64,000 nucleotides of DNA from JAKZRT01 sp965247915. GTDB lineage: Bacteria; Pseudomonadota; Alphaproteobacteria; Rhodobacterales; Rhodobacteraceae. Positions within the stretch are counted from its first letter, which is position 1. The number at the start of each line of letters is the position of its first letter. The notes under the pieces were generated by a model. It saw only the letters and a program-made list of their open reading frames with translations. It was not told the origin of the DNA and searched no databases. Positions 26,007-35,570 of this stretch are shown here, piece after piece. Location of the stretch: assembly GCA_965247915.1 (NCBI GenBank), contig OZ252048.1, positions 3,596,001-3,660,000 of the forward strand, read 5' to 3'. The position numbers were made by a program, and so were the translations under genes.

Positions 26007-27025
26007 AACTGACGGGGCGCGCAGCACGCGAATATTTCGCCCGCCCCGATCCCCTGAAGGCGGGTCTGTTGATTTATGGCGGCGACGCAATGCGGGTCGC
26101 TTTGAGGCGGCAAGAGGTGATCGCAGCGCTGACCGGGCCAAACGCCGAAGAAGAAATGCGCCTGACCCGGCTGTTGGGTGCCGACTTGCGCCATGACCCG
26201 GCCCAGTTAACCGACGCCATGCGGGCGACCGGGTTTTTCCCCGGTCCGCGCGTGGTTTTTGTGGAAGCGGCCAGCGATGCCGCAGCCCCCGCTATTACAG
26301 CAGCCCTGGAGGACTGGCGCGCCGGTGATGCAGCACTTGTGGTCACAGCCGGGTCGCTGACCGCGCGGTCGGACCTGCGCAGGGCGTTCGAGGAGCACGC
26401 GGCGGCCTATGCCGCCGGTATCTATGACGATCCGCCGGACGCGGCCGGGATCGAGGCGATGCTGGACGCGGCGGGCTTGACCGATTTGACGCGCGAGGTG
26501 ATGACCGATCTGACCGCTTTGGCGCATACGCTGGACCCCGGCGATTTCGCGCAGACGATCGAGAAACTGGCGCTTTACAAGCTGGGCGACGACACGCCCG
26601 TCGGCGCGCAGGACATTGAGGCAATCGCGCCGCTGTCGACCGAGGCGGCGCTTGATGATGTATTGCACATGTTGGCCGAGGCGCGGGCCAGTGATGTCGG
26701 ACCGGTGTTGCGGCGGCTCGCGGCGCAGGGGGTTCAGCCGGTGGGGCTGTGTATCGCCGCCACGCGTCATTTCCGCGCCCTGCACGCGGCCGCCTCGGAC
26801 CCCGGCGGCGCCCCGGCAGGGATCGCCCGGCTGCGCCCGCCGGTTTTCGGGCCGCGCCGTGATCGCATGACACGGCAGGCCCAAAGCTGGGGGACAAGTT
26901 CGCTGGAGACCGCGCTGGCGCTTTTGGTTGACACCGACCTGACGTTGCGCTCGACCTCGCGCGCGCCGGCGATGGCGGTGATCGAACGCACGATGATCAG
27001 GTTGGCAATGATGGGAGCACGGTGA
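26003..27025 (+). CDS. holA: DNA polymerase III delta subunit
   Basis: A 340-residue clamp-loader subunit. It starts in an ATGA overlap with lptE. Recognisable features are GLLIYGGDAMRVALRRQEVI at the N-terminus, the RLLGADLRHDPAQL region, FFPGPRVVFVEAASD, and the C-terminal collar domain with LGDDTPVGAQDIEAI. HolA opens the beta clamp. Length is normal for alphaproteobacteria. Coupling to lptE is conserved in many proteobacteria. The stop overlaps the next gene by one base (TGATG). Confidence 0.92.
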   Translation: MKLTGRAAREYFARPDPLKAGLLIYGGDAMRVALRRQEVIAALTGPNAEEEMRLTRLLGADLRHDPAQLTDAMRATGFFPGPRVVFVEAASDAAAPAITAALEDWRAGDAALVVTAGSLTARSDLRRAFEEHAAAYAAGIYDDPPDAAGIEAMLDAAGLTDLTREVMTDLTALAHTLDPGDFAQTIEKLALYKLGDDTPVGAQDIEAIAPLSTEAALDDVLHMLAEARASDVGPVLRRLAAQGVQPVGLCIAATRHFRALHAAASDPGGAPAGIARLRPPVFGPRRDRMTRQAQSWGTSSLETALALLVDTDLTLRSTSRAPAMAVIERTMIRLAMMGAR

Positions 27026-27615
27026 TGTACACAATCGTTGGCGGTGTCCAGTCGCGCAGCATTCGGGTGATCTGGATGCTGGAAGAACTGGGCGTCGATT
27101 ACGACCACGAACCGGCCCGCCCCCGGTCGGACAAAGTACGGGCGCTGAACCCGGCTGGCAAGGTGCCGATCCTGATCGATGACGGCACGCCGATCACCGA
27201 CAGCACCGCGATCTTGACCTATTTGGCCGACAAACACAGCGCCTTCACGCACCCCGCCGGAACCCTGGACCGCGCGCGTCAGGACAGTCTGACCCAGTTC
27301 TTGCTGGATGAATTCGACGCCAACTTATGGACTGCGGCACGGCACGGTTTCATCCTGCCCGAAGAACTTCGGGTGTCGGGGATCAAAGACACTCTGCGGT
27401 GGGAGTTTCGGCGCAGCCAGAAAACGCTGGTCGGCCGCATGGGGCCGGGTCCGTTTTTGATGGGCGATGCGATGACCGTGCCCGACTTTATTCTGACCCA
27501 CTGCGGCACCTGGGCCACCAACGCCAAGTTCGAGATTTCCGAGCCGCGTCTGCAAGATTATCTGAAAACCATGATGGATCGGCCTGCGTATAAACGCGCC
27601 CGCGACAAAGGATAG
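27025..27615 (+). CDS. Glutathione S-transferase family protein
   Basis: A 196-residue GST. The N-terminal thioredoxin-like domain has GGVQSRSIRVIWMLEELGVDY, the cis-Pro segment NPAGKVPILIDDG, and DSTAILTYLADK (glutathione gamma-Glu contact). The helical C-terminal domain includes GDAMTVPDFILTHCGTW. The catalytic Ser/Tyr/Cys near residues 10-12 is probably Ser10 in QSRS. The substrate is unknown. The start overlaps the holA stop; a GTG three bases upstream is an alternative. It is last in the leuS operon. Confidence 0.9.
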   Translation: MYTIVGGVQSRSIRVIWMLEELGVDYDHEPARPRSDKVRALNPAGKVPILIDDGTPITDSTAILTYLADKHSAFTHPAGTLDRARQDSLTQFLLDEFDANLWTAARHGFILPEELRVSGIKDTLRWEFRRSQKTLVGRMGPGPFLMGDAMTVPDFILTHCGTWATNAKFEISEPRLQDYLKTMMDRPAYKRARDKG

Positions 27616-27660
27616 CAGTTGGGCGCATGAGCTTGCAGGCAAATTGAGCGCCTGCAGTGC

Positions 27661-28641
27661 TCAGCCGAGGACCCGATCCAGCGCAGCATCGAGCGCGGCG
27701 GTTTGATCAAACACCAACCGAACCGGCAGCGTCAGAACCTCGGTTCGCAAGCTCTGCGGCAGACGAACGGCGTCCTTTTCGGTGGTCACCAGCCGCGCAC
27801 CGGTTGCCCGGGCCCGGCCCAGAAGCCGGCGCATCAGCGCCGGCTTAAGCGGCTGATGGTCGTCGAGCGCATGGGTTTCGGCCAGATCGACACCAAGCGC
27901 GCGCAGGGTGGCAAAAAACCGGTCCGGCCGCGCGATGCCGGCAAAAGCGAGACCCCGCACGGCCTCCCAATCCATGCCGGTCTCAAGCGGCGCCAGCTGT
28001 CCGGTGATCAGTGGTGGCGTTGGTGTGGGCGAAATCGCAGTGAACGCCGCCTGCGCCTCGGTCGCGCCGATGCTCAGCATCAGATCGGCCCGCGCCAGGC
28101 CAACCTCGACCGGTTCGCGCAGGGGCCCCGCGGGCAGGATATGGCCATTGCCAAAGCCGCGTTCGGCATCGACCACGACAATCGACAGATCATGGGTCAG
28201 ATCGCCGCTCTGAAACCCGTCGTCCATGACGATCACATCAACCCCGGACGTGGCCGCCGCGCGGGCCCCGGAGGCGCGGTCGCGCGACACCCAGACCGGG
28301 GCAAAAGCTGACAGCAGCAGCGGCTCGTCGCCGACATCCGCGGCGCTGTCGGTGCCGGCATCGACGCGGTGCAGGCCGGGCAGCCGCCCGCCATACCCGC
28401 GACTGAGCACCGCCGGGGCCAGCCCCCGCGCCTGCAGCCGTTCCACGAGCGCGATGACGGTCGGGGTCTTGCCGGTGCCGCCGACGCTGAGGTTGCCCAC
28501 GCAAATGACCGGCGGACCGGGGCGGATGCGCGCGCCGCCCGCCAGCCGCCGTGCCGTCGCGGCCGCATAAATCGCACCAAGCGGCGCGAGACATCGCGCC
28601 AAAACCCCCGGAGGCGAATACCAGAACCCCGGCGCCCGCAT
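27661..28641 (-). CDS. lpxK: Tetraacyldisaccharide 4'-kinase
   Basis: A 326-residue kinase that phosphorylates the lipid A disaccharide at the inner membrane. An N-terminal hydrophobic stretch is followed by the Walker A loop NLSVGGTGKTP at about residues 50-60. Later come LSRGYGGRLPG and the VIVMDDGFQ motif. The C-terminal part has ALDDHQPL and VTTEKDAVRL, both typical. The start overlaps the waaA stop by one base; a GTG at 28644 is an alternative. With waaA and DUF4170 it forms an LPS-core operon. Confidence 0.94.
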   Translation of the reverse strand: MRAPGFWYSPPGVLARCLAPLGAIYAAATARRLAGGARIRPGPPVICVGNLSVGGTGKTPTVIALVERLQARGLAPAVLSRGYGGRLPGLHRVDAGTDSAADVGDEPLLLSAFAPVWVSRDRASGARAAATSGVDVIVMDDGFQSGDLTHDLSIVVVDAERGFGNGHILPAGPLREPVEVGLARADLMLSIGATEAQAAFTAISPTPTPPLITGQLAPLETGMDWEAVRGLAFAGIARPDRFFATLRALGVDLAETHALDDHQPLKPALMRRLLGRARATGARLVTTEKDAVRLPQSLRTEVLTLPVRLVFDQTAALDAALDRVLG

Positions 28642-29924
28642 CACCCGGCCTCGTCGAGCTGGTTTTGCAGCATCTCAAGTGCGCGGTCGGTGACCCGCGC
28701 GCCGCTTGAACAGACCTCCCACGCCGCATGCGCCATGGCCGCCACCCGGTCAGGGGCCAGCAGGGCGGTGACGGCGGCAGTTATTTCGTCAGGCTTGCGC
28801 ACCAGCATCGCCGCATCGGCCGCCGCCAGCCGTTCATAGATGTCGCGGAAATTGGCCACATGCGGCCCGTGCAGGATGGCCGAGCCAAGCGCCGCAGGTT
28901 CGAACGGGTTATGGCCGCCAACCGGCACCAACGACCCGCAGACCAGGCTGATCGGAGCGATCCGGTACCACAGACCCATCTCGCCCAAAGTATCGGCCAC
29001 ATAGATCTCGGTGTCGGGTTGCAGCGGCTCGTCGGCGGACCGCAGCGCAACGCGCCAGCCCGCCAGACGCAGAATGTCGGCGATGTCGCGGCCGCGCTCG
29101 GGGTGGCGCGGCACCAGGATCATCAGCATCCTCGGCGCGCGGCGCAGAATTTCGCGGTGCGCATCGGCGGCCAGTTCTTCTTCGCCCGCATGGGTCGATG
29201 CCGCCAGCCAAGTGCCGCGCCGCCCGATCGCCTGGGCCAGGTCGGCGCGTTCCGGTTCGTCGAAAGGTAGCGCCGACGAGCCCTCTTTCAGGGTCCCGGT
29301 CACTTCGATCCGGTCCGGGTTAAGCCCCAGCCGCCGCATGTTGTACGAAGTCACGCCGTCCTGGGCGTGAATCACCGCGAACCGGTTCAACAGCGCCGAG
29401 GCAGTCCAGGGCATCAGCCACCAGCGGCGATAGCTGCGGTCGGACAGCCGCGCGTTGACCAATACCATGGGCACCCCGCGGGCGTGGGTTTCGACGATCA
29501 GAGCCGGCCGAAGCTCGCTTTCGGTCCAGACCGCCAGATCAGGGCGCCAGTGGTCGAGAAACCGGCGCACGAAGGGCACGACATCGAGCGGGATGAACTG
29601 GTGCACGGACCGGTCCGGCAAGCGACTTGCCACCGCCTGGGCCGAGGTGACGGTTCCCGATGTGATCAGAAAGTTTAGGTCCGGGTCGTCGCCGGCCAAC
29701 CGCCGGATCAGTTCCAGGATCGACAGCACTTCGCCCACGGACGCGGCATGAAACCAGATCAGCCGCCCTTCGGGGCGCGGGCGCCCCGGCTCGCCCCGGC
29801 GTTCGCCTATGCGGGTGGCGTGTTCCTTGCCCGCAGCCAGCCGCCGGTTCAGAACCCGTCCCGCCAGACCCGCCGCGCGGCGCGACAGCGCCAGGTAAAG
29901 GATGAGGCCCGGGGCAAAGGCCAT
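28641..29924 (-). CDS. waaA: 3-deoxy-D-manno-octulosonic acid (Kdo) transferase
   Basis: A 427-residue GT30 enzyme that adds Kdo to lipid A precursor. It has an N-terminal membrane segment (LILYLALSRRAAG), the conserved LIWFHAASVGE, the WTESELRPALI segment, HAQDGVTSYN, VPRHPERG and the C-terminal GGHNPFEPAALG, a nucleotide-sugar binding motif. Length is normal. It lies 8 bases after the DUF4170 gene and overlaps lpxK, so the three are cotranscribed. The number of Kdo residues added cannot be read from sequence. Confidence 0.95.
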   Translation of the reverse strand: MAFAPGLILYLALSRRAAGLAGRVLNRRLAAGKEHATRIGERRGEPGRPRPEGRLIWFHAASVGEVLSILELIRRLAGDDPDLNFLITSGTVTSAQAVASRLPDRSVHQFIPLDVVPFVRRFLDHWRPDLAVWTESELRPALIVETHARGVPMVLVNARLSDRSYRRWWLMPWTASALLNRFAVIHAQDGVTSYNMRRLGLNPDRIEVTGTLKEGSSALPFDEPERADLAQAIGRRGTWLAASTHAGEEELAADAHREILRRAPRMLMILVPRHPERGRDIADILRLAGWRVALRSADEPLQPDTEIYVADTLGEMGLWYRIAPISLVCGSLVPVGGHNPFEPAALGSAILHGPHVANFRDIYERLAAADAAMLVRKPDEITAAVTALLAPDRVAAMAHAAWEVCSSGARVTDRALEMLQNQLDEAG

Positions 29925-29932
29925 GCGCCGCG

Positions 29933-30178
29933 TCAGCCCCGAAGCTCTTCGGTGGCCGAGGCCGGGGCCTCTTCGTCGCGCAGGCGGTGCAGATGGGCAA
30001 TGAAATACCGGGTGTGGGCATCATCGACCGACCCCTGAGCGGCGGCCTTCCAGGCGCTGTAGGCGGCCTCGTAATTTGGAAAGATGCCGACCACGTCGAT
30101 CTCGTCGACGTTCCTGAAGGCATTGCGTGACGGGTCTTTGAGCTCGCCACCAAAGACAAGGTGCAGGCGTTGCGGCAT
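29933..30178 (-). CDS. DUF4170 family protein
   Basis: An 81-residue protein with LHLVFGGELKDP at the start, then VDEIDVVGIFPNYEAAYSAW and ARYFIAHLHRL-type end (TRYFIAHLHRLRDEE). This is the alphaproteobacterial DUF4170 family, regularly found just before waaA. Cytoplasmic, no signal peptide. Function is unknown; the conserved neighbourhood suggests a link to LPS synthesis. The 132 bases upstream (30179-30310) hold no recognisable gene. Confidence 0.88.
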   Translation of the reverse strand: MPQRLHLVFGGELKDPSRNAFRNVDEIDVVGIFPNYEAAYSAWKAAAQGSVDDAHTRYFIAHLHRLRDEEAPASATEELRG

Positions 30179-30310
30179 GGGGCCTCGGGGGGTTGAAGGG
30201 GCTTTGGCGCAAACTAGCGGATGCGTGATTGGGGGGGAAGGAGAAACTGGGGCCCTGACCCTGGGTTCGGTCGTCGGCAGCTTGGCGCAGGTTGCATTGG
30301 CATCTGCGCT

Positions 30311-31093
30311 TCAGCGCTTGTCGATTAACTGGTCCAGCAGCGCCGAATGAACTGCCACCGCCCCGGCCAGCACGCCCTCCACCATCGGATCAGGGTTGTT
30401 GAACCGCAGCCGCGCGCCGGTGCGGTCGGTCACGCGGGCGCCCGCGGCCTGGGCGATCAGCGCGCCGGCGGCGATGTCCCATTCCCAGGCGCGCCTGAGC
30501 GTCAGCATAGCGTCGAACCGGCCTTCGGCTACTAGCGCCATGCGGTAGGCCAGCGAGGGGCGGAAATGCCGCGCGACCGGCGGCGGTGTGGCATCGCGCC
30601 AGTTCTGCGGGTCAAGATTGGGGCGCGCCGCCAGCAGGGTGGCCCCGTCAACGCTCATCCGATCAGAACAGGCGATCGGGGTGCCGTTGCGGGTGGCCGC
30701 ATCCGGGGTCGCCGCAAAAAGCAGGTTTTTGGCAGGCAGGTACACAACCGCCGCCTCGGGCGTTCCTGCCCGCACCACGGCCAGCGACAGCGCCCAGGTC
30801 GCTTCGCCCGCCACAAAGGCGCGGGTGCCGTCTATCGGATCTACGATGAATAGCGTTTCAGCCGTCAGTCGCGCGGTGTTATCGGGGGTTTCCTCGCTGA
30901 GCCAGCCATAGGCAGGCCGCGCGGCAGTCAGCGTGTCGCGCAAATGGGCGTCGACCGCCAGATCGGCCTCGGTCACCGGGCCTGCGGTACCGGGTTTGTC
31001 CCATGTCTTGGGCTGATTGCGCCAGTATTTCAGAGCAATCCGGCCCGCCACCTTGGCAGCGTCGGTCAAAAGCGCCAGATCAGCCGCCGGCAA
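30311..31093 (-). CDS. cysQ: 3'(2'),5'-bisphosphate nucleotidase / inositol monophosphatase family
   Basis: A 260-residue metal-dependent phosphatase. The metal-binding residues are Glu67 in LSEETPD, Asp85 and Asp88 in VDPIDGTRAF, and a C-terminal Asp in WEWDIAAGALI. CysQ-type enzymes hydrolyse PAP from sulfate assimilation; SuhB-like and HisN-like relatives share the motifs, so the substrate is an inference from overall resemblance. The start is a TTG inside the end of pmbA (14-base overlap), preceded by GAAGGGC, which indicates translational coupling. Confidence 0.85.
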   Translation of the reverse strand: MPAADLALLTDAAKVAGRIALKYWRNQPKTWDKPGTAGPVTEADLAVDAHLRDTLTAARPAYGWLSEETPDNTARLTAETLFIVDPIDGTRAFVAGEATWALSLAVVRAGTPEAAVVYLPAKNLLFAATPDAATRNGTPIACSDRMSVDGATLLAARPNLDPQNWRDATPPPVARHFRPSLAYRMALVAEGRFDAMLTLRRAWEWDIAAGALIAQAAGARVTDRTGARLRFNNPDPMVEGVLAGAVAVHSALLDQLIDKR

Positions 31094-32429
31094 GGGTCAG
31101 CCCTTCGACAAGCAGGCTGGGCACCACGCGGGTCAGATGTCCGCGCGCGTCATTGGCCGGGATGATCCGCAGCAATATATCGCGCAGATTGCCCGCCAGG
31201 GTGCATTCGTTGACCGGATAAGCGACCTGGCCGTTCTCGAACCAGAACCCCGAGGCGCCGCGCGAATAATCGCCGGAGTTCGGGTTGATCGACGCGCCGA
31301 TCAGCGAGGTGACCAACAGCCCGGTGCCCATCTGCGCCAGAAGATCGTCGCGGCTGGCCGCCCCTTCGGTCAGGGCAATGTTCGTCAACGACGGCTGCGG
31401 CGGGCCCGAGGGGCCGCGCGCGGCGTTGGCGGTCGAAGTCAGACCCAGCTTACGGGCGCTGGCCAGGTCCAGCGTCCAGCCGGTCAGCACCCCGTCCTGC
31501 ACGATCTCGCGCCGTGCGGTTGCCAAGCCCTCGGCGTCAAAAAGCCGCGAGGCGGAGGCGCGCGGACGGTGCGGGTGTTCGGTGATCGACAATCCCGATG
31601 GCAGCACCTGTTGTCCAAGCCCGTCGCGCAGCCACGACGACCCGCGCGCAATCGCGGCCCCGTTCGCGGCGGACATGAGATGGCCGATCAGGCTCGAGGC
31701 CACGCGTTCGTCATAGACAATTGGAAATGCGCCGGTCGGCGGCTTGCGCGCGCCGGCCATTGCTGCTGCGCGCTGACCGGCCAGACGCCCGACGTCTTCG
31801 GGCGTCGGCATGTCGGCGAAATGGGTGCGCGTTTCATGGGCATGATCGCGTTCCATCGACGTGCCCTCGCCCGAGATCGCCGAGGTGCTGACCACATGAC
31901 TGGTGCGCTCGTAGCCGCCGCTGAACCCGTTGCTGGCGGCCATCGAGATCGACCGGCGGCCATAGACCGCGCCAGCTGATTCGACTTGGCTCACACCGGG
32001 CACGCCCAGTGCGGCCGCCTCGGCCCGGCGTGCGGCTTCTTCAAGTGCTTCGGGTGTTGGTTCGGGCGCCGGATCGCTGAGATCAAGGCCCGAGGCGTCG
32101 CGATTGGTGGCCAGCTGATCGGGTTCGGCAAGCCCGACGCTGGGGTCCTCGGGCGCCGCGCGGGCCATGGCGACGGCCCGCTCGGCCATCGCCTGCAAGG
32201 TCGCCGCGCGCGTGTCTGATGTCGATACACAGGCCTGCCGCAGACCGATCAGAACCCGCAGGCCAATATCGGTGCTCTCGGACCGTTCGGCCTGTTCCAA
32301 AGCCCCACCCCGGACATCGATCGACACCGAGGATCCGCGAATGGCCAGAACATCCGCTGCCTCGGCGCCGGCCTTGGCGGCAATCGACAAAAGCATGTCG
32401 GAAAGCTGGGCAAGGGTGTCTGGCATCAT
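31080..32429 (-). CDS. pmbA: TldD/PmbA-family protein (PmbA type)
   Basis: A 449-residue subunit of the TldD-TldE (PmbA) metalloprotease type, which in E. coli matures microcin B17 and degrades unfolded peptides. It has the N-terminal helical domain, GLRVLIGLRQACVSTSD, SMAASNGFSGGYERTS, and the C-terminal GASINPNSGDYSRGASGFW. The HExxH metal motif of TldD is absent, as expected for PmbA/TldE. No tldD gene is in the window. Two adjacent ATG codons are possible starts (32429, 32426). It overlaps cysQ. Confidence 0.93.
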   Translation of the reverse strand: MMPDTLAQLSDMLLSIAAKAGAEAADVLAIRGSSVSIDVRGGALEQAERSESTDIGLRVLIGLRQACVSTSDTRAATLQAMAERAVAMARAAPEDPSVGLAEPDQLATNRDASGLDLSDPAPEPTPEALEEAARRAEAAALGVPGVSQVESAGAVYGRRSISMAASNGFSGGYERTSHVVSTSAISGEGTSMERDHAHETRTHFADMPTPEDVGRLAGQRAAAMAGARKPPTGAFPIVYDERVASSLIGHLMSAANGAAIARGSSWLRDGLGQQVLPSGLSITEHPHRPRASASRLFDAEGLATARREIVQDGVLTGWTLDLASARKLGLTSTANAARGPSGPPQPSLTNIALTEGAASRDDLLAQMGTGLLVTSLIGASINPNSGDYSRGASGFWFENGQVAYPVNECTLAGNLRDILLRIIPANDARGHLTRVVPSLLVEGLTLAGG

Positions 32430-32513
32430 GTCCTGAATAAGCTGAGCGCCGGGCGCATATGGCACCCAGCATGTAAGGCGCAGGCGCGACCGGGGCAAGG
32501 TGCCGGACCGGGC

Positions 32514-34013
32514 TTAGCGCACCCTCAGGCCATTGGCAGTAACCTCGCCGCTGGCGGTTATCCCGATCCGGCTTTCCAGCGTGTCCGGCTCGGCCCCCGG
32601 CGTGGCAAACAAACCGAACATCATCTGCACCATTCCGGCCTGCGCGCCGGGCAAGAGACCGGCCCTGGTCAACCCCGTCAACAGCGCGCCGAGGCCGCGC
32701 ACCGAAATATCGACGAAGCCTTCAGGGCGCGGCGGCCCCGCCAAGGTCCTGGCCGCAGAATTATCGAAATCGAATTGGCCCCGCGCCGTGATTTCAGCGC
32801 CAAGCAGCGAAACCCGGAAGTCCTCGATTTCCAGAAACTCGAACAGAATCGGCGGCGTCGCCATCAGGTCTGTCCCAACATCCGGTTCGGTTGGAAATTT
32901 TGAAAGCTCCACCAGCCCCGACAGGGCCACCCGCAGGTTGGCCGGTTCGCGCGGCAGCACCGCGCCCGGATCGAACCGGGACCACACCGCTTCGCCCAAA
33001 CGCAGGTTTTCATGCTCGATTCTCAACGCAAAGGGCTGAGCCGCTTCGGCGTTCTCGGTCGGGGCATCCAGAGCAAAACGGCTGGCGTCCACGGCAAGAT
33101 CGACCGGTCCAATTGGCAGGGCGGAGCCCGACAGGCGGTAAGCGCCACCGGTAAGGCCGCTGGAACTGGACATCCGGCCATCGCCAACCTCGGCTTGGGA
33201 AAATCCCGAGGTGGCCGCCATGTCGATCAGGATGGTCTGGCCGTTGGTCTCGGCATCAAGGCGCGCCTGAACCGCGCCAAAGGACGCATGGCTCTCTCCC
33301 TCGGCCGGTTTTGCCGTCGGGTCCTGCGACAGATCGCTGATGACGCTGCGTGACTGAAAGACGTAATCATCGACGCGCACATTCGCCCGGAACCTGGTCG
33401 CCTGGTCATCGTCTTTCAGGGCCATCTCGAAAATCAGCGCCCCGAGGGTGCCGTCGTTGATCGCCGTCAGATCGCCGCTGGCGTTCTGACCAAACTGGCT
33501 GTGGGCCACGATCGCCTCGAGCGCCAGGCTTTGCTCAAAATCGACCGTTTCGCCGGCGACCGACAGATTTTGCAGCACAACTTCGACCCGCTCGGCCGTC
33601 CAGTCGACCTGCAGCGCGCCAGGCACACCGGAATAGACGATGTCCTGACCGCTAAACGTCATCATCGCCACGAGTTCGATCGGGTCGCCGCCGTCGGGGC
33701 GCAGCGACAGCGCCACCGGAGCCTCCGCGATGATCACATCGACCCCGCCATCGCCGCGATCCTGGAGCCGCATCTGGTCGATGACCAGCGCGGCCGAGAC
33801 CCGGTTCCGGTCAACCCGGTAAGCGACCTCGTGCAGGATTAATCCGCCGGAAACGGGTTCCGTCAGGCCAATCGAAACCGTCACCGCCTGAGCCTGAAGG
33901 CGCGCCAGAATGTCATCCCAAACCTGGGCCGAAGTGACATCGGCGGCGGCCTGCGTTGCGCCGGACAGTGTCAGGGCCGGAACCCAGGTCCACGGAGCCC
34001 ACGAAATTCGCAT
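32514..34013 (-). CDS. DUF2125 domain-containing exported protein
   Basis: A 499-residue protein with an N-terminal signal peptide (MRISWAPWTWVPALTLSGATQAAA) and a long beta-rich mature region with repeated two-strand patterns, e.g. GLILHEVAYRVDRN and DISVRGLGALLTGL. This matches the Rhodobacterales DUF2125 family, probably periplasmic. Function is unknown; the beta-rich repeats faintly recall AsmA-like or lipid-carrier folds, which is only an impression. It is 84 bases upstream of pmbA on the same strand and divergent from the SDR gene. Confidence 0.85.
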   Translation of the reverse strand: MRISWAPWTWVPALTLSGATQAAADVTSAQVWDDILARLQAQAVTVSIGLTEPVSGGLILHEVAYRVDRNRVSAALVIDQMRLQDRGDGGVDVIIAEAPVALSLRPDGGDPIELVAMMTFSGQDIVYSGVPGALQVDWTAERVEVVLQNLSVAGETVDFEQSLALEAIVAHSQFGQNASGDLTAINDGTLGALIFEMALKDDDQATRFRANVRVDDYVFQSRSVISDLSQDPTAKPAEGESHASFGAVQARLDAETNGQTILIDMAATSGFSQAEVGDGRMSSSSGLTGGAYRLSGSALPIGPVDLAVDASRFALDAPTENAEAAQPFALRIEHENLRLGEAVWSRFDPGAVLPREPANLRVALSGLVELSKFPTEPDVGTDLMATPPILFEFLEIEDFRVSLLGAEITARGQFDFDNSAARTLAGPPRPEGFVDISVRGLGALLTGLTRAGLLPGAQAGMVQMMFGLFATPGAEPDTLESRIGITASGEVTANGLRVR

Positions 34014-34126
34014 CTCAGATTATCCTGCTCGCACGACGATACGGACCTATGTCGGGCCTTGTCGGGCCTTGCCCCGCCGGAGTCAACCTGTGACACTTGG
34101 ATCGGGCATGGTTGCGGGAAATTGCA

Positions 34127-34882
34127 GTGGCTGAGATGGCCGGGAAATGCGTGGTGATCACCGGCGCCAGTCGCGGCATCGGGGCCGAAGCGGCGCGGGT
34201 TTTCGCCGGTACCGGGGCCAATGTGGTGCTGATCGCCCGCAGCGAAGATGCCATCGCCGATCTGGCGGGCGAAATCGGCGACCGGGCGCTGGCGGTGCCC
34301 TGCAACGTAACGCGTTATCACGAGGTGGCCAGGGCGGTTGACGCGGCGGTGCAGGCCTTTGGGCGGCTCGATGTTCTGATCAACAACGCCGGCGTGATTG
34401 ACCCGATCGCGCATCTGGCCACCTCCGACCCGGATGCCTGGGGGTTGGGCGTGGATGTCAACCTCAAGGGCGTCTATCACGGGCTGCGCGCGGCGTTGCC
34501 GGTGATGCTGGCGGCGGGCGGCGGCACGATCATCAACATCTCGTCGGGCGCGGCTTACGGGGCGGTCGAGGGCTGGAGCCAGTATTGCGCGGCCAAGGCC
34601 GGGGCCGCGATGCTGACGGCGGTGGTTCACAAGGAATATGGCGATCACGGCATCCGGGTGATGGGCCTGTCGCCGGGCACCGTAGCCACGAGCATGCAGC
34701 GCCAGATCAAAGCCAGCGGCATCAACCCGGTCAGCCGGCTTAATTGGTCCGATCACATCCCACCCAGCTGGCCGGCGCGCGCCGCCCTGTGGATGTGCGG
34801 GGAGGCGGGCGATGCCTATCTGGGGCAGGATATTGCCCTGCGCGACGAACACATTCGCCGGGCCGTCGGGCTGGCCTCATGA
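34127..34882 (+). CDS. Short-chain dehydrogenase/reductase
   Basis: A ~251-residue classical SDR. The Rossmann cofactor motif is TGASRGIG, the structural NNAG motif is INNAGVID, and the catalytic set is Ser in ISSGAAYG plus YCAAK. The acidic or basic residue deciding NAD versus NADP is an Arg (ARSED), hinting at NADP. I chose the GTG at 34127 with GGGAA upstream; the ATG at 34136 (MAGKCVV) is a close alternative. It overlaps the crotonase gene by 4 bases (ATGA), so the two probably work in one acyl-CoA or hydroxy-acid pathway. Confidence 0.9.
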   Translation: MAEMAGKCVVITGASRGIGAEAARVFAGTGANVVLIARSEDAIADLAGEIGDRALAVPCNVTRYHEVARAVDAAVQAFGRLDVLINNAGVIDPIAHLATSDPDAWGLGVDVNLKGVYHGLRAALPVMLAAGGGTIINISSGAAYGAVEGWSQYCAAKAGAAMLTAVVHKEYGDHGIRVMGLSPGTVATSMQRQIKASGINPVSRLNWSDHIPPSWPARAALWMCGEAGDAYLGQDIALRDEHIRRAVGLAS

Positions 34883-35490
34883 TCGAAGTTGACAGGGGCC
34901 AGGTCTGGACCATCACGCTGAACCGGCCAGACAAGGCGAATGCGTTGACCGCGGCGATGCTGTGCGAGCTTGCCGATCTGGCGCAGGAAGCTCGTGCGGC
35001 CCGGCCTGCGGCGCTGATCCTGACCGGGCGCGGCAAGGTTTTCAGCGCCGGGGCCGATCTTGACGCGGCGAGCGAAGGTCTGGCGACGAACCGCAACTGG
35101 GAACGCCTGTCTGGCGCGCTGGCGCGCCTGCCTTTTCCAACAATCGCGGCGCTCAACGGTACGCTTGCCGGCGGGGCCTTTGGCATGGCGCTGGCCTGCG
35201 ACATGCGTATCGCGGTGCCCGGCGCGCGGTTTTTCTATCCGGTCATGGCGCTTGGGTTTCTGCCGCAACCCTCGGACCCGATCCGCTTGCGCGACCTCAT
35301 CGGCCCGGCGCGCGCCGCGATGATCCTGATGGCCGGCGCGAAGATCGACGCAACCGAGGCGCTGAGATGGGGTCTGATCGACCGGATCGTTGAAGGCGAT
35401 CTGATGGCTGCGGCCCGGGCCCTGACCGAAGCAGGCTTGGCAGCAAATCCCCGCCATCGCGCCCAGATTAAGCGCCTGCTCAGACGATGA
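34879..35490 (+). CDS. Enoyl-CoA hydratase/isomerase family protein (short)
   Basis: A 203-residue crotonase-fold protein, shorter than the usual ~255-260 residues. The oxyanion-hole segments FSAGADLDAA and NGTLAGGAFGMALACD are present. The region where typical hydratases carry the second catalytic Glu reads FYPVMALGFLP, and the C-terminal trimerisation helices are reduced. It may therefore be an isomerase-like or non-hydratase member. It is coupled to the SDR gene. No frameshift is evident; the end RLLRR is followed by a normal stop. Confidence 0.85.
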   Translation: MIEVDRGQVWTITLNRPDKANALTAAMLCELADLAQEARAARPAALILTGRGKVFSAGADLDAASEGLATNRNWERLSGALARLPFPTIAALNGTLAGGAFGMALACDMRIAVPGARFFYPVMALGFLPQPSDPIRLRDLIGPARAAMILMAGAKIDATEALRWGLIDRIVEGDLMAAARALTEAGLAANPRHRAQIKRLLRR

Positions 35491-35570
35491 ACGCGGTCGA
35501 TTGCGCCGCGCAGACGCGTGTCGCTATTGGCGCGGGGTGAGGCGCGAAATTTGGCGACGCCCGGTCCGGG

